From positions 1 to 22,123 of the forward strand of contig CAJMLK010000044.1 in assembly GCA_905214305.1 (NCBI GenBank): a DNA stretch of 22,123 nucleotides, given 5' to 3'. The notes under the pieces are model-generated. The model ran no database searches. It was not told the origin of the DNA and saw only the letters and a list, made by a program, of their open reading frames with translations. The position numbers were made by a program, and so were the translations under genes. This DNA is from an uncultured bacterium. GTDB taxonomy: Bacteria > Desulfobacterota > Desulfovibrionia > Desulfovibrionales > Desulfovibrionaceae. How positions within the stretch are numbered: the stretch's first letter is position 1; every line of letters starts with the position of its first letter. Shown one piece after another: positions 7,301-13,988 of this stretch.

Positions 7301-10300
7301 AGAAAAAATTAAAGTATCAGAACTTGCCAAGGAATTTCCGGCAGTGCCCAACAAGGATATGCTGCGCGCGCTGCGCGAGCTGGGCGCGTCCGCCAAGTCC
7401 ATGGCCGGGTCCTTGACCACTGAGGAGGCGGCACGCGTGCGCGAACATTTTGCCGAACAAAAACAGGCGGATGCCGAGCGTTCCGGCTCACACCCCAACG
7501 TCATCGTGCGCCGTCGCCGTAAGGATGCCGACAAGGCCGACGCCCCTGAAATGACTGAAGCGGCTCCCTCCGTCAGGGAAGAAGCCGCTCCCCAGGCCGA
7601 GGAAAAGCCCGTAGCGGCTGAAGCCCCCGTCCAGGTCGAGCCCGTGGCGGAAAGCGTGGCGGAAGCCCCTGCGGCAAGCCCGCACAAGGCCGAAGAAAAG
7701 CCCGAGCCTGAAGCCGTAAAGGCCGAACCGGCCGGAAAAGCCAAAAGCTCCAAGGCCAGGGTTGTGACCGCGGCTCGCGTTATCAGCCGCCCCGGTGACG
7801 AGGAAGAAGAGAAAAAGGCCGAACCCGTGGTGGAAAGCAGGCCCGAGCCTGCCGTGGCGGAAATTTCGCCCGTGGCCGCCGCGCTTGCTGCCCGTGAGGC
7901 TGCTGCCAGAGGTGAAGACAAAGCCTCTGAAAAGGGTGATGCCGACAAGGCCGCCAAGGCTGCCCGTCTGGCCCGCCCCGACGCTTCAGCCATGCCCGAA
8001 GGCTCCTCGGCGCCCACCCTGCCCCAGCGCGCGCCCGAAGCCCGTACAGAAAACTGGAAAGACGCCGACGCTTCCGCTGCGGCTGATGCCGCTCCGCGCC
8101 GCGCCCCCCGGGCGGATGGCGGTCAGGCGCCTTCTGCCGCACCGCAGGTACGCATTATTTCCCGTCCCACGCCCGGCAGCCAGCCCGACCGCAATGCGCG
8201 GCCCGCTGGCGGACGCCCCGCGGCTCCCGGCGGTCCCCGTGGCGACAACGCCGGCAGGCCCCCGCGCCCCGGTGGTCCTCGCCCGGCCGGTCCGGGTGGT
8301 CCCCGTCCGGCTGGTCCTGGTGGCCCCCGTCCCGGTGGATTCGGCCAGCAGCCTGCTGCGCCCGCGTCCCCTACGGACAGCCGCGATGGACAGAGCAAGA
8401 AAAAACGCCTCAAGGGTCGCCGCACTGTTGATTTCCAGCAGGGCAATTTCAGCGGACGCCGTGATGACGATGACAGCCAGCGCCTGAACCGTGGCAAGGG
8501 TCGCCGCAAGGGCGGCAAGCCCGTCAACTCGCAGGCCACCCAGCCGCTCAAGGCCGCCAAACGCAAAATCCGCGTTACCGAGGCTATCCGCGTGGCCGAC
8601 ATGGCTCACCAGATGGGCCTCAAAGCCAACGAGATCATCAAGATTCTCTTTGGTCTTGGCATCATGGCTACCATCAACCAGGCTCTGGATTTCGACACGG
8701 CCACTCTGGTGGCTTCCGAATTCGGTTACGAGGTGGAAAAGGCCGGCTTCTCCGAAGACGATTACCTGACCCCCAAGGAAGTGGACGCGCCCGAAACGCT
8801 CAAGCCGCGCCCGCCCGTTGTGACCATCATGGGCCACGTCGACCACGGCAAGACCTCTCTGCTTGACGCCATACGCAAGTCCAACGTCACCGGCGGCGAA
8901 GCCGGGGGCATTACCCAGCATATCGGCGCGTACCACGTCAAGACCAAACGCGGCGAAATTGTCTTCCTCGACACGCCCGGCCACGAAGCCTTTACGGCCA
9001 TGCGTGCCCGCGGTGCGCAGGTGACAGACCTTGTCATCCTTGTGGTGGCCGCCGACGACGGCGTGATGGAGCAGACCCGCGAAGCCATCAACCATGCCCG
9101 TGCCGCCAACGTGCCCATCATGGTTGCCGTCAACAAGATGGACAAACCCAGTGCCGACCCCGACCGTGTCTTGCGCGAACTGGCCGAACTGGGCCTGCAG
9201 GCCGAAGAATGGGGCGGTGACACCATTGTTGCCAAGGTTGCTGCCAAGACCCGCATGGGCCTTGACGACCTGCTTGAAATGGTGGCCCTGCAGTCTGAAA
9301 TTATGGAACTCAAGGCCAATCCCGACAAGGTCGCCAAAGGCCGCATCGTGGAAGCCAAGCTGGACAAGGGCCGTGGCCCCGTTGCCACCGTGCTTATTCA
9401 GGAAGGAACCCTGCATCAGGGCGACAGCTTTGTCTGCGGGCCGTTCTCCGGACGCGTTCGCGCGCTCATGAGCGATCAGGGCAAAAAGGTCAAGGAGGCC
9501 GGGCCGTCACTGCCTGTAGAAGTGCAGGGTTTTGAGGGCGTTCCGGAAGCTGGCGAAGAGTTCTTTGTGGTCAGCGATGAAAAGCTGGCACGCCGCATCG
9601 CCGATTCCCGCGCCATCAAACAGCGCGAACGTGAACTGGCCTCCGAATCGCGCGTAACGCTCGAAACATTCCTTTCGCAGCGCAAGTCCGATCAGGAAAC
9701 CCTTACGCTCAACCTTGTGCTCAAGTCTGACGTGCAGGGCAGCCTGGAAGCCATCACCGAAGCTCTGGTCAAACAGAGCACGGACAAGGTGCGCATCAAC
9801 GTTGTGCACGGTGGAACCGGCGCCATCACCGAATCGGACATTCTGCTGGCTTCCGCCTCGCAGGCCATCATCATCGGCTTCAACGTGCGGCCCGCAGCCA
9901 AGATCAAGGATGTGGCCGAACACGAGAACGTGGATATCCGTTTCTACGAGATCATCTACAAGCTGGTGGACGACATCAAGAGCGCCATGGCAGGCATGCT
10001 GGCTCCCGTGCAGCGTGAAGTCTACCTCGGTCAGGCCGAAGTGCGCGACACCTTCAGTGTGCCCAAGATCGGCATCATTGCCGGCTCCTACGTGGCCGAC
10101 GGCAAGATCGCCCGTAATGCCGGGGTGCGCCTGCTGCGCGACGGCGTGGTGGTCTACACCGGCAAGATCTCTTCTCTCAAGCGCTTCAAGGATGACGCCA
10201 GAGAAGTGGTCAAGGGCAACGAATGCGGCGTGGGCCTGGAAAACTTCAATGACATCAAGATTGGTGACATCATTGAAGCATTCGAGACAGTCGAAGAAGC

Positions 10301-10313
10301 AGCCACGCTGTAG
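7293..10313 (+). CDS. infB: Translation initiation factor IF-2
   Basis: IF-2 is the GTPase that brings initiator fMet-tRNA to the 30S subunit and promotes 70S joining. The ATG at 7293 (1006 aa) follows a G-rich ribosome site (7281-7287) and lies inside the end of ylxR. Order: an IF2_N-type domain (about 1-52); a long Ala/Glu/Pro/Lys linker; a Gly/Pro/Arg-rich block with repeated GGPRPAGP units (about 304-351); a second IF2_N domain (about 423-482); then the GTPase. G1 GHVDHGKT is at 514-521, G3 DTPGH at 560-564 and G4 NKMD at 614-617, followed by domains II to IV to the C-terminus. It is longer than E. coli IF-2 (890 aa), mainly because of the linker. Internal in-frame starts could give shorter isoforms, as in E. 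coli; this is not shown here. Confidence 0.98.
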   Translation: MSEEKIKVSELAKEFPAVPNKDMLRALRELGASAKSMAGSLTTEEAARVREHFAEQKQADAERSGSHPNVIVRRRRKDADKADAPEMTEAAPSVREEAAPQAEEKPVAAEAPVQVEPVAESVAEAPAASPHKAEEKPEPEAVKAEPAGKAKSSKARVVTAARVISRPGDEEEEKKAEPVVESRPEPAVAEISPVAAALAAREAAARGEDKASEKGDADKAAKAARLARPDASAMPEGSSAPTLPQRAPEARTENWKDADASAAADAAPRRAPRADGGQAPSAAPQVRIISRPTPGSQPDRNARPAGGRPAAPGGPRGDNAGRPPRPGGPRPAGPGGPRPAGPGGPRPGGFGQQPAAPASPTDSRDGQSKKKRLKGRRTVDFQQGNFSGRRDDDDSQRLNRGKGRRKGGKPVNSQATQPLKAAKRKIRVTEAIRVADMAHQMGLKANEIIKILFGLGIMATINQALDFDTATLVASEFGYEVEKAGFSEDDYLTPKEVDAPETLKPRPPVVTIMGHVDHGKTSLLDAIRKSNVTGGEAGGITQHIGAYHVKTKRGEIVFLDTPGHEAFTAMRARGAQVTDLVILVVAADDGVMEQTREAINHARAANVPIMVAVNKMDKPSADPDRVLRELAELGLQAEEWGGDTIVAKVAAKTRMGLDDLLEMVALQSEIMELKANPDKVAKGRIVEAKLDKGRGPVATVLIQEGTLHQGDSFVCGPFSGRVRALMSDQGKKVKEAGPSLPVEVQGFEGVPEAGEEFFVVSDEKLARRIADSRAIKQRERELASESRVTLETFLSQRKSDQETLTLNLVLKSDVQGSLEAITEALVKQSTDKVRINVVHGGTGAITESDILLASASQAIIIGFNVRPAAKIKDVAEHENVDIRFYEIIYKLVDDIKSAMAGMLAPVQREVYLGQAEVRDTFSVPKIGIIAGSYVADGKIARNAGVRLLRDGVVVYTGKISSLKRFKDDAREVVKGNECGVGLENFNDIKIGDIIEAFETVEEAATL

Positions 10314-10353
10314 CCATATGCTCCAGCCGCGCGGCTGATAATCGCAGGTTTTC

Positions 10354-10385
10354 GGGGGAGGTTTCTTAAGCAAGAAGCCTCCCCC
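10354..10385 (+). terminator. 14-bp hairpin just after infB
   Basis: GGGGGAGG (10354-10361) pairs with CCTCCCCC (10378-10385). A U-G pair and TTCTT/AAGAA extend this to 14 pairs around an AAGC loop, 40 nt after the infB stop. No U-tract follows, so it may be a rho-dependent or 3'-end-stabilising structure, or a processing site, rather than a classical terminator. A 14-bp palindrome (10324-10337) precedes it. Confidence 0.5.
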
Positions 10386-10449
10386 GCTGCCGCTCCGCGC
10401 TCCGGCAAGCCCCCTTACCGGCACGGCATGAGCACCGGCGGCACGGTAT

Positions 10450-10537
10450 GCGCACGGCAAAAAGCTCCGCCAACGCCGCATGAAGGCACAGGGCTGCCGG
10501 CAGCGCACAGGGCGCACGGCAAAAAGCTTCGCCAGCG
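10450..10537 (+). repeat. Pair of 26-bp direct repeats in infB-ylxP gap
   Basis: Bases 10450-10475 and 10512-10537 match at 24 of 26 positions, with starts 62 bp apart. Both contain GCGCACGGCAAAAAGCT. Function is unknown; a short tandem duplication is the simplest explanation. Confidence 0.6.
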
Positions 10538-10594
10538 GCTGCAACACGGCCCGCTGAGCCAGACCCGGTGCTTTTCGGATGCGACAATAAAAAA

Positions 10595-10622
10595 CTGGCA
10601 TTATTCGACGCGGCCATATAGT
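10595..10622 (+). promoter_or_regulatory. Candidate promoter for ylxP-nrnA-truB
   Basis: CTGGCA (10595-10600, 4 of 6 to the -35 consensus), a 16-nt spacer and TATAGT (10617-10622, 5 of 6 to the -10) lie in the AT-rich part of the gap. A short dyad TAGTT/AACTA follows at about 10625-10640. It would restart transcription after the infB hairpin. Confidence 0.35.
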
Positions 10623-10928
10623 ATTAGTTCTGGAAACTATTAGCGCAGCGGCTACTGAAAGCACATGGTGGTTGAGCGTCACACGCGCGTCAGGGCGTTC
10701 AACAGCACAGATATTCAGCAGTTACACCTTTGTGGCAGCGTCTGCATGGCAGATGCCAGAGCGGTTTCAGCGTGAACCGGCTCCTGCCTCACCTCATAAC
10801 ACCGGCCCTCATGCCCGGCATGGCACGCGAAGTACCGGCACAGCAGTTTGCCCAGGCAAAAAGAGCCTCGCAACGGGCGACAAACGCCCCCTCCCTGTCA
10901 TCGCCGCATGAAGTGCAACTATGTACGT

Positions 10929-11225
10929 ATGACCATGTTCATGGCTGTTCTTACCGTGGAATTCAGTCTGCACGGCAATGATAACCTCAAGGCGAAGCGC
11001 CGCATTGCCAACAGCCTGAAGCAGAAGACCCGAAACAAATTCAACGTGGCCGTTGCCGAGTCAGGCACTGAGAACAGTCTCAGCAGTCTGCGGCTGGCCG
11101 TTGTCTCCATTTCCAACAGTGAAGGACATCTGCGTAGCCGCATGGACAAGTGCGCGCTCATGATGGAAGCCGTTTGCCCGGAAGAAATGGTGGACAGTCA
11201 GGTGGAAATATATGCAGCCGACTGA
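10929..11225 (+). CDS. ylxP: YlxP family protein (DUF503)
   Basis: This small protein of about 98 aa belongs to the DUF503/YlxP family, which commonly follows infB (in Bacillus: infB-ylxP-rbfA-truB). Its biochemical role is not established, though the context suggests ribosome assembly or translation. Recognisable segments are MAVLTVEFSLHGNDNLKAKR near the N-terminus, RNKFNVAVAE in the middle and AVVSISNSEGH later. No clear ribosome site decides the start: in-frame ATGs lie at 10908, 10929, 10935 and 10941, and family alignment favours 10929-10941. The gene overlaps nrnA by 14 nt, suggesting coupling. rbfA, usually next, is not present here. Confidence 0.85.
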   Translation: MTMFMAVLTVEFSLHGNDNLKAKRRIANSLKQKTRNKFNVAVAESGTENSLSSLRLAVVSISNSEGHLRSRMDKCALMMEAVCPEEMVDSQVEIYAAD

Positions 11226-12270
11226 TTTTATTCCCGCCCCCTATGTGCAGGACGCACACCGCATGGCGGAAGCCCTGAAAGGCATGGACCGCGTTGTGGT
11301 GGCCGGTCACGTCAATCCCGACGGCGACGCCGCCGGGTCAGTGGCAGCCGCCGGGCATATCCTGCGGGCCCTGGGCAAGGAATTCATGCTCTACGCCGCC
11401 CCGGGTCTGCCCCGCTATCTGGACTTTTTCCCCATGCCCGCTGTGGTGCATACAAGCCTCGCCCGCGCGCCCTTCACGCCCCGGTGCGCACTTTTGCTGG
11501 ACTGCGGCGAGCCGGAACGCCTTGGAGCGGATCTGGCGGCCATGCTGCCTCAGCTGGACACCGTGAACATTGACCACCATCTGGGTGGCGACGGCATGGG
11601 CAGCCGGGGCAACTGGGTGGTTACCGAAGCGGCGGCCACGGCACAGCTTATGGCCTATGTCGCACTGGCGGCCGACCTGCCGCTTACGGGCGATCTGGGG
11701 CTTTCCATAGCGCTGGGGCTGCTGACGGACACCGGCGGCTTCTGCCACGGCAACACCAGCGCGGATGTGCTTGCACTGGCCTCGCATCTGGTTGCCAACG
11801 GCTGCAAGCTGCACTGGCTGCGCGAAAAGATGGACAACAACTGGAGTCTGGGCCGCTGGCGGCTCTGGGGCCAGCTTATGGAGCGCGCGGCTGTGGAGCA
11901 TCACGGGCAGATTGCCTTTTGCCCTGTGAGCCTCAAGGACATTGGCCGCTGTCAGGCCCTCAAGGAAGACCTTGAAGGCTTTGTGGAACAGCTCAGACGA
12001 CTGCACGGCGTCAAGGTCGCCGCCCTGCTGCGCGAAGAGGCCCCCAGGCTCTGCAAGTTCAGCCTGCGCTCCTACGGAGCCATCAACGTACGCGCCATGG
12101 CGGCCGATATGGGGGGCGGCGGCCACTTTAACGCCGCTGGCGGCAGCCTGCGCATGCCGCTGAAAAAAGCCTCGGAAGAACTTTTGCGACACATTGCCCT
12201 GCATCTGGACGGCCGTGTACCGTCAAAAATGGAATCGCCGGAAGACCCGGAAGCACCCGAAAAACAGTGA
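11212..12270 (+). CDS. nrnA: DHH/DHHA1 phosphoesterase, NrnA-like oligoribonuclease/pAp phosphatase
   Basis: DHH-family phosphoesterase resembling NrnA, which degrades short RNA oligonucleotides and in some bacteria dephosphorylates 3'-phosphoadenosine 5'-phosphate. The ATG at 11212 follows AGGTGGA at 11200-11206; 352 aa is close to the usual size. Metal-binding motifs are GHVNPDGDAAGS (32-43: His33, Asp37, Asp39), LLLDCGE (95-100: Asp97), the signature DHH (121-123) and LTDTGGF (171-177: Asp173). The C-terminal DHHA1 domain carries GGGGHFNAAG (301-310). A single-enzyme job in RNA turnover fits its place beside pnp and the ribosome-maturation genes. The choice between NrnA and other DHH phosphatases, such as cyclic-di-AMP/pGpG hydrolases, rests on family and context only. 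Confidence 0.87.
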   Translation: MQPTDFIPAPYVQDAHRMAEALKGMDRVVVAGHVNPDGDAAGSVAAAGHILRALGKEFMLYAAPGLPRYLDFFPMPAVVHTSLARAPFTPRCALLLDCGEPERLGADLAAMLPQLDTVNIDHHLGGDGMGSRGNWVVTEAAATAQLMAYVALAADLPLTGDLGLSIALGLLTDTGGFCHGNTSADVLALASHLVANGCKLHWLREKMDNNWSLGRWRLWGQLMERAAVEHHGQIAFCPVSLKDIGRCQALKEDLEGFVEQLRRLHGVKVAALLREEAPRLCKFSLRSYGAINVRAMAADMGGGGHFNAAGGSLRMPLKKASEELLRHIALHLDGRVPSKMESPEDPEAPEKQ

Positions 12271-12401
12271 GCAGCCGCAACGCACAAATGGGGCGCGACC
12301 ATGCCACAACGCCCGGAACGGCGTTTGGCCCCCCTTGGCTCCTCACGGCAGAAAATCTGCGGTGCAGCAGGGCAAAGCGGGCATTCTCCGGGGTATATCT
12401 T

Positions 12402-12430
12402 TTGACTTATGCCCCGGCAAAGGATATGTA
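12402..12430 (+). promoter_or_regulatory. Weak candidate promoter just before truB
   Basis: TTGACT (12402-12407), a 17-nt spacer and TATGTA (12425-12430) lie in the 172-nt gap between nrnA and truB. A transcript would start around 12437, almost at the proposed truB start, making a near-leaderless mRNA. The -10 match is poor. Confidence 0.25.
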
Positions 12431-12442
12431 ACACTCTTGCGT

Positions 12443-13507
12443 ATGGTCAAAAAAGATACAGTGGCACAAGCCCGCCCCAGCTACAGTCCGGAAAGCCCCG
12501 CGCCGAGCAGCCCCCTTGAGGGCGGTTCGGCTCTAGGCGTGTCCGGTCAGCACGAACAACGCGCCAGCGGCGCGGCGGACGGGCAAGGCCGACATGCGGC
12601 GCCTCTGCCGCAGCAGCACGGCGTGCTTGTGCTCAACAAGCCTTCCGGTCCCACCTCGGCCCGCTGCCTTACGGCCATTAAACGTCTGGGGCAAAAAAAG
12701 ATCGGCCATGCCGGCACGCTGGACCCTCTGGCCTCGGGCGTGCTGCTGGTGCTGCTCGGGCAGGCCACCAAGCTTTCCGGCCACCTCATGGCCGAAGGCG
12801 GCAAGGTTTACAACGGTGTGCTGCGCCTTGGGCAAACCACCGATACCTGGGACATCGAGGGACAGGTGACCAATGAGGCCCCGTGGCAGCACATCAGCGA
12901 AGACGATGTGCGCCGGGAGGTTGCGGCATGGCTGGAATTGACCGAACAGCCCGTTCCGTCCTATTCCGCCGCAAAACATGAAGGCCAGCCCCTGTACAAG
13001 CTGGCCCGCAAGGGCATCAATGCCCCGCAAAAGACCAAGAACATGGAAATTTCACAGGCGGACGTGCTTGAAATAAGCCTGCCGCTTGTGCGCTTTCGGG
13101 TCGCATGCAGTTCCGGCACCTATATACGCTCCCTGGCCCACAGCTTGGGGATGCGACTTGGATGCGGAGCCGTGCTCACGGAACTGACCCGGGAGTACAG
13201 TCACCCCTTCGGCCTTGATGTGGCCCGCGATCCCGCGGACTTCACGGCTGATCCCGCCCTGCTGCCGGGCTGCGTCATTCCCGTTGCGGATGCGCTGCCC
13301 CACTGGCACAGGGTTGACCTCACGCCGGAAGAAGCCGCCCGCGTACGTAACGGCATAGCTGTGCCCTGCCGTGCGCCACAGGCTGAATCCGCCCCCGGCG
13401 AAGAACTCGCGTTTCTGATGGATCAGGGTCAGGCCCTGGCTCTGGCAAAACGCGAGATCACACCCGCCGGGCCGTGCTGGGCCGTAATGCGGGGACTTTG
13501 GAACTAG
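12443..13507 (+). CDS. truB: tRNA pseudouridine(55) synthase TruB
   Basis: TruB makes pseudouridine 55 in the T-loop of tRNAs. The core begins at HGVLVLNKPSGPTSA (about 59-73) and contains the catalytic motif GHAGTLDPLASG with nucleophile Asp94. Later come YNGVLRLGQTTDTWD and SGTYIRSLAHSLG. The C-terminal region resembles the usual small extra domain. The start is uncertain: the ATG at 12443 (354 aa) lacks a well-placed ribosome site (AAGGA at 12419-12423 is too far), TTG at 12437 is also possible, and the frame is open to 12194. With this start there is a disordered Ser/Ala/Gly/Pro-rich extension of about 55 residues before the catalytic core, not usual for the family. A gap of 43 nt separates truB from rpsO. 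Confidence 0.92.
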   Translation: MVKKDTVAQARPSYSPESPAPSSPLEGGSALGVSGQHEQRASGAADGQGRHAAPLPQQHGVLVLNKPSGPTSARCLTAIKRLGQKKIGHAGTLDPLASGVLLVLLGQATKLSGHLMAEGGKVYNGVLRLGQTTDTWDIEGQVTNEAPWQHISEDDVRREVAAWLELTEQPVPSYSAAKHEGQPLYKLARKGINAPQKTKNMEISQADVLEISLPLVRFRVACSSGTYIRSLAHSLGMRLGCGAVLTELTREYSHPFGLDVARDPADFTADPALLPGCVIPVADALPHWHRVDLTPEEAARVRNGIAVPCRAPQAESAPGEELAFLMDQGQALALAKREITPAGPCWAVMRGLWN

Positions 13508-13550
13508 GGCAGCAATGCCCATAACATTGCCTTACTCAAGGAGAACTGCT

Positions 13551-13820
13551 GTGGTACTGGATCCTACTCAGAAAAAGACCGTTATTGATGCCCACGCCAA
13601 GCACGAGGGCGACACCGGCTCCCCCGAGGTGCAGGTGGCCCTTCTTACCGCCCGTATTGAAGACCTCACCGGTCACTTCAAAGAGCACAAGAAGGACTTT
13701 CACTCCCGCACCGGCCTGCTGAAGCTCGTGGGCCGCCGTCGCAACATCCTCAACTATCTGAAGAAAACAGACGTTCAGCGCTACCGTGCCCTGATCGAAA
13801 AACTTGGCCTGCGCAAGTAG
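13551..13820 (+). CDS. rpsO: 30S ribosomal protein S15
   Basis: S15 is a primary 16S rRNA-binding protein of the small subunit. I chose the GTG at 13551 because AAGGAG (13538-13543) is 7 nt upstream and it yields 89 aa, the family's standard length; an ATG at 13515 would add 12 unrelated residues. Signature segments are HEGDTGSPEVQVALLTARI, LTGHFKEHKKDFHSRTGLL and VGRRRNILNYL. The order truB-rpsO-pnp is widespread. Between truB and rpsO a small dyad GCAATG/CATTGC (13512-13517 with 13525-13530) ends 8 nt before the ribosome site and might be part of S15 self-regulation, which is common but structurally variable among bacteria. Confidence 0.97.
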   Translation: MVLDPTQKKTVIDAHAKHEGDTGSPEVQVALLTARIEDLTGHFKEHKKDFHSRTGLLKLVGRRRNILNYLKKTDVQRYRALIEKLGLRK

Positions 13821-13831
13821 GTTTTTTGGCT

Positions 13832-13861
13832 GCAAGGGGGGAGCCTGAGGCTCCCCCTTGC
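13832..13861 (+). terminator. Hairpin after rpsO, probable processing or 3'-end structure
   Basis: A 13-bp GC-rich stem (13832-13845 with 13849-13861, one bulged G, TGA loop) begins 12 nt after the rpsO stop. No U-tract follows; the T-run (13822-13827) precedes it. In E. coli the rpsO-pnp spacer carries a hairpin cut by RNase III, so a similar processing site is plausible here. Confidence 0.55.
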
Positions 13862-13906
13862 CACATATACATGCAAACTGCCCCCAAGAGGGCGCAACGC
13901 CAGAAG

Positions 13907-13965
13907 GGGGGTCCGGGAAAATCAGGCAGGGACGTGCGGCTCTGCCCGCTTTTACCGGAATCCCC
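13907..13965 (+). promoter_or_regulatory. Long imperfect hairpin in the pnp leader
   Basis: Nested pairing: GGGG (within 13906-13911) with CCCC (13962-13965), CCGG (13913-13916) with CCGG (13955-13958), AAAA (13918-13921) with TTTT (13950-13953), and GGCAG (13925-13929) with CTGCC (13942-13946). It ends 11 nt before the pnp ribosome site. By analogy with E. coli, where PNPase represses its own mRNA after RNase III cuts a leader stem, this may be an autoregulatory structure. That role is inference. Confidence 0.45.
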
Positions 13966-13988
13966 TTCGCCTGTGCAAAGGAAATCAC

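Larger units (their letters stand above)
10386..10928. other. Long non-coding gap between infB and ylxP
   Basis: About 540 bp with no protein I can support in any frame. It contains a near-identical direct repeat pair, a GC-rich first half, and a locally AT-rich stretch around 10580-10645 with a possible promoter. Genes elsewhere in this cluster are tightly packed, so a small RNA or degraded gene is possible, but I see no specific evidence for either. Confidence 0.5.

Noticed and set aside
8206..8345. Repetitive GC-rich block as a possible CRISPR or satellite
   Set aside because: It is in frame within infB and encodes the Gly/Pro/Arg-rich linker; unit spacing follows codons.
10428..10911. 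Small plus-strand open frames in the infB-ylxP gap
   Set aside because: No ribosome sites, biased composition, and no resemblance to RbfA or any family I know.
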